Shown in pieces: positions 53,582 through 61,043 of a stretch of DNA of 64,000 nt. Numbering within the stretch: the first letter of the stretch is position 1; the number at the start of each line of letters is the position of its first letter. The stretch comes from an uncultured Lachnospiraceae bacterium (GTDB lineage Bacteria; Bacillota; Clostridia; Lachnospirales; Lachnospiraceae): contig CAJTRA010000008.1 of the NCBI GenBank assembly GCA_910578345.1, positions 73,766 to 137,765 on the forward strand, given 5' to 3'. The translations under genes and the position numbers were made by a program. A model generated the notes under the pieces. The model had not been told where the DNA came from. It was given only the letters and a program-made list of their open reading frames with translations, and made no database searches.

Positions 53582-54238
53582 ATGGATATTCAGGATTATA
53601 TTGTGTTCTGTATGGAACTTGTTGGGACGGTAGCTTTCGCGGCGTCTGGCGCAGTGGTTGGGATCAACTGCAGAATGGATGTTTTTGGTGTGTGCGTGCT
53701 TGGGGTAGTCACGGCAGTAGGCGGCGGCATGACCAGGGACGTGATCTTAGGGAAGATACCGGGCGCATTGGTTGAACCGGTATATGTGGCAGTTGCGGTG
53801 GCGGCCGCGCTGCTGGTATTTCTTGTTGAATATTTCAAAAAAGGACTGTTGCAAGGGAAGACAGGAGTTTTGTATGAGAGAATCATGCTCGTCATGGATT
53901 CCGTGGGACTTGGTATTTTTACTGGAATGGGAGTTATGACCGGCATTCGGAACGGGTATTTGGAGAATACGTTTTTGCTCGTATTTCTGGGGACTTTAAC
54001 CGGTGTTGGCGGCGGACTTCTGCGGGATATGATGGCAGGAGTGCCGCCCTATATTTTTGTCAAACATATCTATGCCTGCGCATCGGTGGTGGGTGCGATG
54101 TGCTGTGTATGGCTTTACCGGGATCTTGGACAGATCCCGGCGATGATGATATCGGCAGTGCTTATTATTCTGATTCGGTTTCTGGCGGCCTATTATCATT
54201 GGAATCTGCCTCGGATGAAACGGGAAGAGGAAACATAA
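53582..54238 (+). CDS. TRIC-type (UPF0126) cation channel
   Basis: A 218-residue membrane protein with two homologous halves of about three helices each: GTVAFAASGAVVGINCRMDV, GGMTRDVILGKIP, and the repeat GLGIFTGMGVMTGI with GGGLLRDMMAGVPP. Bacterial homologues of TRIC channels conduct K+ or other cations. GAGAGTAGAAATG is a weak ribosome binding site, so start assignment rests on homology. It lies 80 bases after DUF1836. Confidence 0.92.
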   Translation: MDIQDYIVFCMELVGTVAFAASGAVVGINCRMDVFGVCVLGVVTAVGGGMTRDVILGKIPGALVEPVYVAVAVAAALLVFLVEYFKKGLLQGKTGVLYERIMLVMDSVGLGIFTGMGVMTGIRNGYLENTFLLVFLGTLTGVGGGLLRDMMAGVPPYIFVKHIYACASVVGAMCCVWLYRDLGQIPAMMISAVLIILIRFLAAYYHWNLPRMKREEET

Positions 54239-54259
54239 CCACCAGCACCTGTTTCCTGT

Positions 54260-54703
54260 TTAGGGAGCCGCTTTCTTTGCATAAGTAGTATCTACGAGAT
54301 CAGCATAGGGCACGCGTTCGTCTAATTCCCCGGCCTCTTCCAGAATATTCTGCAGGAGAGTAAAGCTGTCTTCCTCGAAGATGAGATCACTCTTCCACGT
54401 ATCCTGCTCAGCGTAGCGCTGCACGATTGTGGTGATGGTTTCAAGATCTGTTTCCTCAAACTGCGGCGCGATGACTTTGGCGATCTCGGCGGGGGTGTGG
54501 GTCTGCACATAGTCCATGCCTTTTTGCAAAGCGTTGGTGAAGGACTGAATGACTTCAGGGTTCTTTTCGAGATAGCTCTTCTTGGCGGAAAAGGCAGTGT
54601 AGGGAACATAGCCGGAATCTTTGCCAAGCGAAGCGATCACATAGCCGTCGCCTTTAGATTCAAGGGAAGTCGCGTGGGGTTCGAATTCTACAGTGTATGT
54701 TTT
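54260..54703 (-). pseudogene. NMT1-like ABC substrate-binding protein, 5' part lost
   Basis: The leftward frame encodes the C-terminal third of an NMT1/ThiY-type substrate-binding protein: TVEFEPHATSLESKGDGYVI, YVPYTAFSAKKSYLEKNPEV, then KGMDYVQTHTPAEIAKVIAP. The frame is open up to 54703, where it meets the end of the serine-recombinase element, and has no start codon or signal peptide. The gene was evidently split by integration. Its family imports sulfonates, nitrate or thiamine precursors. The missing 5' part should lie beyond the far end of the element. Confidence 0.85.
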
Positions 54704-54706
54704 TTA

Positions 54707-56080
54707 CTACACCAATTTTGTGAGAAAATTAAAACCACATATTTGATGGGTTTCCTTGTCAATCTGTATATCCTTGATCGTGCTTTTCCAGAAGGCCTGT
54801 TTATGGCTTTTATCCAGCTGAAGGTATAATTCCTGCCAGTTGCCACTAAAAGCCCGAATGATGTCCCTGTAGTTTTCCAGAGAGGCATATTTAGAACTTT
54901 TATCAGCTTCAGATAATTTCTTTTCAAGGAGTTCGTATTGTTCGTCATAATAGCGTTCCGTGATGCGTCCTTTTTGAAATAGAATGTTAAGGCGGTCCAT
55001 CTCTGTACGGAGAGCTTCAGAATCGTTTGTCTGCCGGGCATGCTGCTGGCAGTTAAATTCTATCGTGGCAAGTTCCTGATCCAGTCGCGCAGATACATGA
55101 GTCAGCATATATTCTTCGATCTTATATTCTGAGAAATGGGCGCAGCTATGACGGCCAAATTTGTTCCCACATCGATATTTTATATAGATGCTCTCGCCGC
55201 CGTTCTTCAATTTCTGTTTCTTGCGATAGCCGGTATAATTATTCCCACACCACGGGCACTTGATCAGACTGCTGAAGATATAGGGTTCATAGCTGCCGGA
55301 AGTATAGGTCTTACTAACTGAAACCTGCCGGATCTTTTCGAATTGCTCTAAGGTTATGTAAGGTTCGCAGTAATTCAAATTGTCTTTATCTTTTCCGGCA
55401 TAAGTCTCATTTTTGAAAAGACGGTCCACCTTGTTATGGCTGGGGGCGTCAGCGCCGTATTTAGATTTCAGATAATAAAATGTTGAGCGGATGGAATAGC
55501 AGGAAAAATAGTGGTCGTAGGCATCGTCTATGATATGAGAGACTGCGGCGTCTTTGACCAGCCTGTTATTTTCGACTTTATATCCATAACAGGCACATTT
55601 TCCGCTGGTGACTTCCCCGATCGAGCGCTTGTAATCCAAGACAGCCTTGATCCGTTCAGAAGTGCGGTCACATTCCGCCTGGTTGACGGAGAGCATGATA
55701 TTGATGACCATCTGGCCGTTGGCTGTGGATGAATCATAGTTCTCGAAGATGGTCTTCCAGTGGCAATGATGTGCCTGTAGGATCTCTTCGGTTATATTAT
55801 AGTCTTTGATATTGCGGAACCATCGGTCAAGCTTGGTTACAAGGATCATGTCGATCTTATCGCGTTTTACGTCTTCAAGGAGGCATAGAAGGCCTTGGCG
55901 GTGCTTCATCGGCTTACGGGCGGAGATCCCTTCATCTGCATAACATCCGACGATCGTATAATGATTCTTTTCAGCAAATTCCGTTAGAGCTTTTTTCTGC
56001 GCAGGCAGAGATAAGCCGTTAAGATGCTGCTCCTCTGTGGAGACGCGTATGTAGATTGCGCAGCGCGGTACTTTTGACAT
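54707..56080 (-). CDS. Large serine recombinase (integrase)
   Basis: A 457-residue site-specific recombinase: N-terminal resolvase domain with catalytic Ser in YIRVSTEEQ and the Arg motif (KLDRWFRN), a recombinase domain, a zinc ribbon (CPWCGNNYTGY and later Cys residues), and a C-terminal coiled coil. Such enzymes integrate phages and Tn-type elements at short core sites. ATG at 56078-56080 follows GGAGG with 8-base spacing; ATG 56095 is alternative. The gene reads out towards the element end. Confidence 0.96.
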   Translation of the reverse strand: MSKVPRCAIYIRVSTEEQHLNGLSLPAQKKALTEFAEKNHYTIVGCYADEGISARKPMKHRQGLLCLLEDVKRDKIDMILVTKLDRWFRNIKDYNITEEILQAHHCHWKTIFENYDSSTANGQMVINIMLSVNQAECDRTSERIKAVLDYKRSIGEVTSGKCACYGYKVENNRLVKDAAVSHIIDDAYDHYFSCYSIRSTFYYLKSKYGADAPSHNKVDRLFKNETYAGKDKDNLNYCEPYITLEQFEKIRQVSVSKTYTSGSYEPYIFSSLIKCPWCGNNYTGYRKKQKLKNGGESIYIKYRCGNKFGRHSCAHFSEYKIEEYMLTHVSARLDQELATIEFNCQQHARQTNDSEALRTEMDRLNILFQKGRITERYYDEQYELLEKKLSEADKSSKYASLENYRDIIRAFSGNWQELYLQLDKSHKQAFWKSTIKDIQIDKETHQICGFNFLTKLV

Positions 56081-56209
56081 TGTATCATCCTCCATTGTAT
56101 CTTATGGTTTTTTGGGTATAAAAATAACAGCCAGCGTAAAATACGCTTGCGGTTCTTTACATTTTTGCCTACAGGATCCCGATTGCGTTGAAGGTATGCC
56201 AAGTATTTA

Positions 56210-56428
56210 TTAATCCCACTGTATATCGGATTCTCTTGTAAATTCGTGACAATCCGGATCGTTTTTAATTGCTTCAAGCATTTGGAGATCTGTTTCATCC
56301 GGTTCTTCCTCTTTAATATTTTCCCAGGAAGGGGAGTATTTTTCTACGATAAGATTCCAAAAACTCTCAGCGTCAGTATCAGTCATGACCGTTACAGCAC
56401 CAATAATTTTTTCTTTTATAGCTGTCAC
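56210..56428 (-). CDS. Putative antitoxin of RelE-type pair
   Basis: A 72-residue acidic protein (GTG start behind AAGGAGGTG) that follows the RelE-like toxin gene with a 2-base gap. It begins MTAIKEKIIGAVTVMTDTDA and ends rich in Glu and Asp, as expected of a toxin-neutralising tail. The family was not named with certainty. Toxin-first order resembles HigBA. It probably stabilises the element. Confidence 0.7.
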   Translation of the reverse strand: MTAIKEKIIGAVTVMTDTDAESFWNLIVEKYSPSWENIKEEEPDETDLQMLEAIKNDPDCHEFTRESDIQWD

Positions 56429-56430
56429 AC

Positions 56431-56667
56431 TTACACCTCCTTATAAATCTGTCCCCTGTTATCAATTCGCTCTATGTATATTATGTTTCCATCTCTGTCA
56501 AAAATAACCCTGAAATCCCCAATCCTGAGACGGTAGCCATCTCGCCCTTTTAGCTTTTTTATGTCGCCGGCCGGGAGGGCATGGATGGCGCTTCTGATGC
56601 GGTCTCTTGTCGATTTAGTCTGTTTTTTCAGAAATTTTTCAGCCTGTTTTGAATACTTAATGCCCAA
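56431..56667 (-). CDS. RelE/ParE family toxin
   Basis: A 78-residue basic protein with the RelE/YafQ pattern: KYSKQAEKFLKKQTKSTRDR, LKGRDGYRLRIGDFRVIFD, then YIERIDNRGQIYKEV. RelE-type toxins cut mRNA at the ribosome. The start is TTG 56667 behind AAAGGAG. Together with the downstream acidic protein it makes a type II toxin-antitoxin unit within the mobile element. Confidence 0.9.
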   Translation of the reverse strand: MGIKYSKQAEKFLKKQTKSTRDRIRSAIHALPAGDIKKLKGRDGYRLRIGDFRVIFDRDGNIIYIERIDNRGQIYKEV

Positions 56668-56860
56668 ACGGGGGGAATCTCCTTTCTGTTTTCTTCTTAA
56701 ATTACTCTGTTCGCTTTAGTATGCCAATCAGCGTGTTAAAGCATTCGTCTGATTTGTTGCAACGCTATGAGATTTAAAAACAGTCTATCTACGTGAAATA
56801 AATTATGTTACAATAAATCTGTTGTCATACCCAATCCGGCAACGGAAAGGGGGTGTTCAT

Positions 56861-56956
56861 ATGCAAGCATTGATTTCTTTCTTGATCGCTGTCACGGCTG
56901 GTGTAACTTGCCATTACATCATCAAGTGGTTAGACGGCGATGACAATGACAACTAG
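56861..56956 (+). CDS. 31-residue hydrophobic peptide, possible type I toxin
   Basis: ATG 56861 follows GGAAAGGGGGTGTTCAT and encodes a peptide with a membrane helix (ALISFLIAVTAGVTCHYII) and the tail KWLDGDDNDN. It is followed 8 bases later by a strong terminator. A short transcript coding a small membrane peptide with a charged tail is the layout of type I toxins and of the small hydrophobic proteins common in Firmicutes elements. The antisense RNA was not identified. An alternative is a phage membrane peptide. Confidence 0.65.
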   Translation: MQALISFLIAVTAGVTCHYIIKWLDGDDNDN

Positions 56957-56964
56957 CCCAAAAG

Positions 56965-56994
56965 AAAACCCCCGGAATGCCGTCCGGGGGTTTT
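56965..56994 (+). terminator. Strong terminator after small peptide
   Basis: AAAACCCCCGGA (56965-56976) pairs with TCCGGGGGTTTT (56983-56994) around a 6-base loop. Confidence 0.9.
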
Positions 56995-57091
56995 CGCTTT
57001 GTGTTCATAAGAAGCACTGATTTCTTTTGCCTATCGGCATTATAGCATATGCAGATAAGCATTGCAATATTCCCCAGAAAATTTTATATTA

Positions 57092-57454
57092 CTAAACAGT
57101 TTTCAGTTTATGAGCTGCCATCTTAATTAGGCGAGAAAGAATCGACGTAAAGGCGAATCCATACAATAAGCCGGTTATAAATCTTTTACAATTATTTGAT
57201 TCATAAGATGTAAAGTATTGAGCCGTTCCATCTATGGCTAATGGGAACATCAAAAATCCTATACAATAGCGAAAAGAACAGAATGGAGCGATAAACAAGG
57301 CAATTATGTGGCCTAATACAATGCCAGTACATCTTGCGCATAACGGGAACTGATAACCCTTGATAAAGAAGCTGCGTTCCGGCATTTGATGACAGCTAAA
57401 ATACTTTGAGCATATTTCCATCGATCGTATCCATAAGATATCCTGTCTGTTCAT
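57092..57454 (-). CDS. DUF2085 family membrane protein
   Basis: A 120-residue protein with the family signature: CHQMPERSFFIKGYQFPLCA followed by RCTGIVLG, then three or four membrane helices. DUF2085 proteins are small membrane proteins of unknown function with conserved Cys residues. Its start overlaps the preceding zinc-ribbon gene by 3-4 bases (ATGA), so the two are translated together. Confidence 0.85.
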   Translation of the reverse strand: MNRQDILWIRSMEICSKYFSCHQMPERSFFIKGYQFPLCARCTGIVLGHIIALFIAPFCSFRYCIGFLMFPLAIDGTAQYFTSYESNNCKRFITGLLYGFAFTSILSRLIKMAAHKLKTV

Positions 57455-57660
57455 GCCTTGAATTTTTTACCGCAATTAGGACAAACCCAATAGCTGGTAG
57501 ATTGAATTGTCTTACCCTTTCCGCATGCTCCACAGAGTACGCCGATAGGACCGAGTAGCAGGGCACCGCAGCATCCTTTCCCAGCAGAAAAATCTTTTCC
57601 GGAAGACGTGGTTTCTGTAGTGATCTGACAATTTTCATTGCCACATTTTGGACATTTCAT
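57451..57660 (-). CDS. Small zinc-ribbon protein
   Basis: A 69-residue protein with CPKCGNENC at the start and CPNCGKKF at the end, two CxxC knuckles that can form one zinc ribbon, with a Gly/Cys-rich hydrophobic middle (GKGCCGALLLGPIGVLCGAC). The family resembles small membrane-anchored zinc ribbons. GGAGAAATT precedes the ATG. It is coupled to the DUF2085 gene. Confidence 0.8.
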   Translation of the reverse strand: MKCPKCGNENCQITTETTSSGKDFSAGKGCCGALLLGPIGVLCGACGKGKTIQSTSYWVCPNCGKKFKA

Positions 57661-57690
57661 AATAATTTCTCCATCTCTTTTCTTTAGTTT

Positions 57691-58155
57691 TTATACTAAT
57701 TCGAACACGCCCAGAGACGGTTCGAAATAGATAACATAATTGTCAACAGTTACACTTATTCCGTATTTACTCTTGTAGTAAGATATAGCATCACTTAAAA
57801 AATCTTCTGTCACATCAAGATACTCCGCTGATTCTGCAAGGCTATGGCAGTGGTTTTTAAAAGAATCTATGATTCCCATAAGCCCGATCAGCTTATTATA
57901 TGCCCATATCCTTGCTCTCATTTCTTGCTTTCGGTTCCCCTGATCGGTCTGATCCAGTATGTTTCCAACAGTAGTGTGGTAGTGGCCAAGCTCTTCAGCC
58001 AAAATACATTTTTTCTTTCTATTTGATTTAATATTCCGATTCAGTCCTATTACACTCCCGTTTATCAGCCCATCCGCCTTTGATTTGAATTCTGCGTTTT
58101 CTATTATGTAAATGTTGTCTGAGTCAGCTTCATCTAATAACGTATCATACCTCAA
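57691..58155 (-). CDS. ImmA/IrrE family metallopeptidase
   Basis: A 154-residue protease of the ImmA/IrrE type with the metal site in LAEELGHYHT (variant of HExxH with the order E-x-x-H-x-H). ImmA cleaves the ImmR/CI repressor to induce the element after DNA damage. TTG 58155 behind AAGGGGTGA is the preferred start; GTG 58164 is alternative. It is transcribed with the repressor gene 40 bases upstream, as in ICEBs1. Confidence 0.88.
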   Translation of the reverse strand: MRYDTLLDEADSDNIYIIENAEFKSKADGLINGSVIGLNRNIKSNRKKKCILAEELGHYHTTVGNILDQTDQGNRKQEMRARIWAYNKLIGLMGIIDSFKNHCHSLAESAEYLDVTEDFLSDAISYYKSKYGISVTVDNYVIYFEPSLGVFELV

Positions 58156-58195
58156 TAAAATCACCCCTTTTACATTTTACAAAACGAAGTGTCCG

Positions 58196-58678
58196 TTATT
58201 CCGGTCTTTTAAGATTTGAAATGTCCTCTCGCATTAAGGATAGTTCTTCTTCGGTGCCTGCGTGGGGATGAGCAGCTTGCGGTTTGAGATAATCAGGAGT
58301 GTCCTCTTTTAAGGTCATAGGAACAACGTTTGCTTTCTCTGCTTCTGCCGTTGACCGTTCCCATTCTTTTTGCAGAGTGAAATCTACCATTTCTTTACCA
58401 TGTGGGTCAAGGGCACGGTATTTTTCCATCATACCTATTTCAGGTGGTTTTATGGAAGTATTTCCAAATAGATCCATGGGATTATCGCATTTGTATATGC
58501 GGCAAAGAGCTACAAATACATCTGCATTTAACATACTAGTTCCATTTTCATAGCCATAAAGCGTTTTAGTAGATATCATGATGCCATACTTTTGCAGTCC
58601 TTCAATAACTTCATCAACTGATAACCCAGAGGTTTTTCTTAATTGTTTTAGAAAATTAGCAATAATCGTCTTTGACAT
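58196..58678 (-). CDS. XRE-family (CI/ImmR-type) repressor
   Basis: A 160-residue repressor with an N-terminal HTH (LRKTSGLSVDEVIEGLQKYG, then ISTKTLYGYENGTSMLNADV) and a polar C-terminal part. It faces a Cro-like gene across a 170-base control region with three operators. GGAGG precedes the ATG. The following ImmA-type protease is its probable antirepressor. It should keep the element silent. Confidence 0.9.
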   Translation of the reverse strand: MSKTIIANFLKQLRKTSGLSVDEVIEGLQKYGIMISTKTLYGYENGTSMLNADVFVALCRIYKCDNPMDLFGNTSIKPPEIGMMEKYRALDPHGKEMVDFTLQKEWERSTAEAEKANVVPMTLKEDTPDYLKPQAAHPHAGTEEELSLMREDISNLKRPE

Positions 58679-58708
58679 TTTATACCTCCAATATCGGTTT
58701 GTTTTTTC

Positions 58709-58737
58709 ATAATAGCATTATTTTTTTTAGCTGTAAA
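58709..58737 (-). promoter_or_regulatory. Leftward promoter of the repressor gene
   Basis: Reading leftward, TTTACA (58732-58737) and TATTAT (58709-58714) are separated by 17 bases. Operator 1 lies just upstream of the -35 box. Confidence 0.75.
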
Positions 58738-58742
58738 TAAAA

Positions 58743-58759
58743 ATCTTAGTAATTAAGAA
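58743..58759. promoter_or_regulatory. Repressor operator 1
   Basis: ATCTTAGTAATTAAGAA differs at three positions from operator 3. It lies 5 bases upstream of the leftward -35 box. Confidence 0.7.
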
Positions 58760-58777
58760 TAATATTTTAAAAATTTG

Positions 58778-58806
58778 TTGACTTTCTCAAATACTAAGAA
58801 TATAAT
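58778..58806 (+). promoter_or_regulatory. Rightward promoter of the cro-like gene
   Basis: TTGACT (58778-58783) and a perfect TATAAT (58801-58806) are separated by exactly the 17 bases of operator 2. Confidence 0.85.
58784..58800. promoter_or_regulatory. Repressor operator 2, fills the promoter spacer
   Basis: TTCTCAAATACTAAGAA differs at three positions from operator 3. It coincides with the entire spacer of the rightward promoter, so a bound repressor would block RNA polymerase. Confidence 0.75.
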
Positions 58807-58815
58807 ACAAATAAG

Positions 58816-58832
58816 TTCTTAGAAACTAAGAA
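58816..58832. promoter_or_regulatory. Repressor operator 3, perfect palindrome
   Basis: TTCTTAGAAACTAAGAA is a perfect inverted repeat with a 3-base centre. It lies about 9 bases after the rightward -10 box, at the probable transcription start. Confidence 0.8.
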
Positions 58833-58848
58833 AGAGAGGTGACATAAA

Positions 58849-59067
58849 TTGACAGTAACTAAGAATATAGCCAAATATGTAAAAGATATGGGTATAAATC
58901 TTTCTGATTTATCTAGAAAAACAGGTGTGGCTTATGGTTCTTTGTATGCCAGTTTGGGAGAAAAGGGCAGGGGAAGAGAGTTGCAGGCGGATGAATTGAC
59001 AAGCATTTGCTTTGTACTCCATATAAATCCCATGGACTTTGCAGCAGAGATGGGATTAACTAAGTAA
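58849..59067 (+). CDS. Cro-like XRE regulator
   Basis: A 72-residue protein that is almost wholly a helix-turn-helix domain (MGINLSDLSRKTGVAYGSLY and LTSICFVLHINPMDFAAE). TTG 58849 follows AGAGAGGTGACATAAA. It is divergent from the repressor gene and is the expected early counter-regulator. The MITE-like insertion begins only about 15 bases after its stop, so any downstream operon has been separated from this promoter. Confidence 0.85.
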   Translation: MTVTKNIAKYVKDMGINLSDLSRKTGVAYGSLYASLGEKGRGRELQADELTSICFVLHINPMDFAAEMGLTK

Positions 59068-59082
59068 CCACAAACCCAAAAG

Positions 59083-59518
59083 ATTTTGTTATACCTTGAA
59101 AAGTTTTTACCGCTATATCAAAGAAACTGATAGAAGTTGCGTTCTATCAGTTCTCTGCCAAATTTATTTACCCTATGTACTTTGCAGGCTTTCGCCACAC
59201 CAGCGCAACCTAGAGTTTCTATCAAGTACCCTGTCACCTATGCACTTATGGTTCTGCTGTTTGGTTCGCCCATTAGCTGACAGATTACAAGGAGTACACG
59301 ATACAGTGGGCATATTTACCCAGTGCCACTGGTAGAGTATCGCTGTATCAGTAACTGCATTTAACCCAGTTTAAACTGCTTTGGTACCAGTGTTGCGACC
59401 TTATAAAAAGAGAACAGGGCAAGTCAATTTTTTTATGAACATAAAATACCTCCTTGCCCAAATGTGGGTATTTTAATTTTATCACGGCGGTAAAAACTTT
59501 TCAAGGGTATAACAAAAT
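59083..59518. mobile_element. MITE-like element with 30-bp terminal inverted repeats
   Basis: The left end (59084-59113, including GTTATACC and GAAAAGTTTTTACCGC) matches the reverse complement of the right end (59487-59518) apart from one extra C. About 370 bases lie between without a convincing gene. The unit is too short for a transposase and so resembles a non-autonomous MITE. Target-site duplications could not be identified. An inner AAAATACC/GGGTATTTT hairpin (about 59445-59475) is also present. Confidence 0.75.
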
Positions 59519-59849
59519 TTATGAAGGAGCCAGACAAAGTGTTTGGTATAAAGAAGCGAACCGCATTGGAAATAGATTGATAGCTACAGAGAAATTATTT
59601 CTCTAATATGAAAGATAATACTGGATTGCTTACAAAATAGGCGATTGAAACAATCCTATATCCATCTTTCAGAAGCTTTTTAACTTCTTTTGACGAATTT
59701 GTGTACTTTTTTATGCTGTCACCTCCCTTCATAGAGGCGATTTGCGGTTCGCTTTTTACATTTTAACAGAATAAGCGGAATGTTTACAGGGAAAGGGAGA
59801 ATTTTAAGCCAAGTACTGTATCTGCGTGATAAGGAGGGAGGTGAGAGAG
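59519..59849. other. Interval with one small leftward frame
   Basis: Between the MITE and the next rightward gene I see only a 45-codon leftward frame (59595-59732), a small AGAGAAAT/ATTTCTCT hairpin (59597-59613), and a 19-codon frame from ATG 59521 that looks like a cut remnant of a gene behind the MITE. Confidence 0.4.
59595..59732 (-). CDS. Possible 45-residue small protein
   Basis: The leftward frame from ATG 59732 encodes a basic N-terminal part (KKYTNSSKEVKKLLKDGYRI) and a hydrophobic second half (VSIAYFVSNPVLSFILE). The start is uncertain: GGGAGGTGACAGC lies inside the first codons, directly before an ATA. The sequence looks protein-like but I know no family. It may be a small element protein. 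Confidence 0.4.
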   Translation of the reverse strand: MKGGDSIKKYTNSSKEVKKLLKDGYRIVSIAYFVSNPVLSFILEK

Positions 59850-60005
59850 ATGTTAAAGAAAATATACCATGAGCTGGTGGCGATCAGGAAAGAACTCCAA
59901 GCTATTCGGGGTAGCTTGGAGTCTCTTCCGGAAATCACTTTTGATAGGGTTCCCTATGGGAGAAGCTATCATGTGTCTCTGAAGCCGCCTCATAAAGATC
60001 GATAG
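59850..60005 (+). CDS. Small element protein, 51 residues
   Basis: ATG 59850 follows AAGGAGGGAGGTGAGAGAG, a very strong ribosome binding site. The first half is an amphipathic helix (MLKKIYHELVAIRKELQAIR), a pattern often seen in small phage or conjugative-element proteins. Its last 70 bases overlap the convergent YozE-like gene. Function unknown. Confidence 0.65.
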   Translation: MLKKIYHELVAIRKELQAIRGSLESLPEITFDRVPYGRSYHVSLKPPHKDR

Positions 60006-60195
60006 CAGCAGACAGCGTCCGGTGGACAACCTCGTTTGGGGTGTGGCTTTCAATATACTCCATTAGAGTGCTTTTATCGGAACTATCGGGAAATGTACTA
60101 TCCTTTTTGACATCCGTGGCTAAATCTCCAAGATTTGTATCCGAATCAACAAAGTTTGAGAGCCATTCCTTAAAAGAGGGATCGTGAATTGCCAT
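59935..60195 (-). CDS. YozE-like SAM-domain-fold protein
   Basis: An 86-residue protein resembling the YozE family of small helical proteins: FKEWLSNFVDSDTNLGDLAT and FPDSSDKSTLMEYIESHTPN, ending in a helix with AAIDLYEAAS. ATG at 60193-60195 follows GAAAGGAGTATACTT. YozE proteins are small Firmicutes proteins of unknown role. Its 3' end overlaps the convergent 51-residue gene. Confidence 0.7.
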   Translation of the reverse strand: MAIHDPSFKEWLSNFVDSDTNLGDLATDVKKDSTFPDSSDKSTLMEYIESHTPNEVVHRTLSAAIDLYEAASETHDSFSHREPYQK

Positions 60196-60298
60196 AAGTA
60201 TACTCCTTTCTTCGTACTCAGCCATGGCAGTGGCCTGTAGTCTGATTATAAGGGAGAACGTAGAAACTATCAATATAGAAAGTAGGAGAGGTTAAGAC

Positions 60299-60493
60299 AT
60301 GACAGTAGAAAAGATTAATGAGATGGGATTGATCGACGACAACACGGAGATTATTATCCGGCAGGGTGAAGGGCTTGCCACACTTGCACGCGGCAACTGG
60401 TATCAGGATGACATCCTGGCATACAGCGGCCATGAGGTGGAGAGCTTCACGTGGGAGGATGACAACCGGATCTACATCGACGTGAAAGTATAG
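60299..60493 (+). CDS. Small element protein, 64 residues
   Basis: A short acidic protein (TVEKINEMGLIDDNTEIIIR, then GNWYQDDILAYSGHEVESFT), beta-rich by appearance. GTAGGAGAGG lies 9 bases before the ATG. It begins a rightward run of small genes up to the transglycosylase. Family unknown; typical of early phage genes. Confidence 0.7.
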   Translation: MTVEKINEMGLIDDNTEIIIRQGEGLATLARGNWYQDDILAYSGHEVESFTWEDDNRIYIDVKV

Positions 60494-60517
60494 GGAAAGG
60501 GAGTAGGGACAGGAAGC

Positions 60518-60712
60518 ATGACAGTATTTGATGTTGTAAAACAGCTGGAACTGGATAACTTCTGTGATCTGATATATGGAGCCGTAAATGACATCGGTAC
60601 ACAGGACGGACTTAAGGATGCCTTGCAGACAGAGATAACAGAAGCGGAGCTGCAGCGGATTAACACTGCAGCCCTGCGTGAGGGGCATCATCCCTTATCA
60701 TTTTCTGGTTGA
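60518..60712 (+). CDS. Small element protein, 64 residues
   Basis: A short, mostly helical acidic protein (FDVVKQLELDNFCDLIYGAV and LKDALQTEITEAELQRINTA). GGGACAGGAAGC precedes the ATG. It follows the previous gene by 24 bases. Not recognised; similar small proteins occur in clostridial prophages. Confidence 0.65.
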   Translation: MTVFDVVKQLELDNFCDLIYGAVNDIGTQDGLKDALQTEITEAELQRINTAALREGHHPLSFSG

Positions 60713-60741
60713 CAGTAAAAACACCCGTTTGGAACGGAACA

Positions 60742-60855
60742 ATGATACATTTGAGCGTAAATGAGACATGGAAAAAAGCAATAAGTGCAGGAAAGCTGTA
60801 CAAACAGTCAGGCATAGTATTTTACAAAGGGGGGTGGTCAAGTGCCGGAATTTGA
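60742..60855 (+). CDS. Possible 37-residue peptide
   Basis: ATG 60742 with GGAAC upstream opens a frame that reads VNETWKKAISAGKLYKQSGI and overlaps the next gene by 14 bases. Protein-like but too short for certainty. Confidence 0.4.
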   Translation: MIHLSVNETWKKAISAGKLYKQSGIVFYKGGWSSAGI

Positions 60856-60988
60856 TATGGAAGTAACTGATGAGCGTTTTGATTATATGAAGAACCTATT
60901 GGTAAGGCTTTATGCCGACCAGATTGGAATGGATGTTAAGAGTATCAAGGTGAGGCCGGCAAATAAGGAAACGAAAGAGCCGGCGTAA
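60842..60988 (+). CDS. Small element protein, 48 residues
   Basis: GTG 60842 behind GGGGGGTGGTCAA encodes a charged protein (DERFDYMKNLLVRLYADQIG followed by a Lys/Glu-rich tail). No family was recognised. It precedes the transglycosylase gene by 55 bases. A nearby CCGGC/GCCGG hairpin spans its stop codon. Confidence 0.55.
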   Translation: MPEFDMEVTDERFDYMKNLLVRLYADQIGMDVKSIKVRPANKETKEPA

Positions 60989-61043
60989 GCCGGTCATTGT
61001 TGGACAAGCATTGTGATGTGTAGTAGGAAAGGAGAACAAAAAC

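Noticed and set aside
59096..59335. 79-codon frame inside the MITE-like unit
   Set aside because: Cys/Leu-rich translation without transposase motifs and no clear ribosome binding site.
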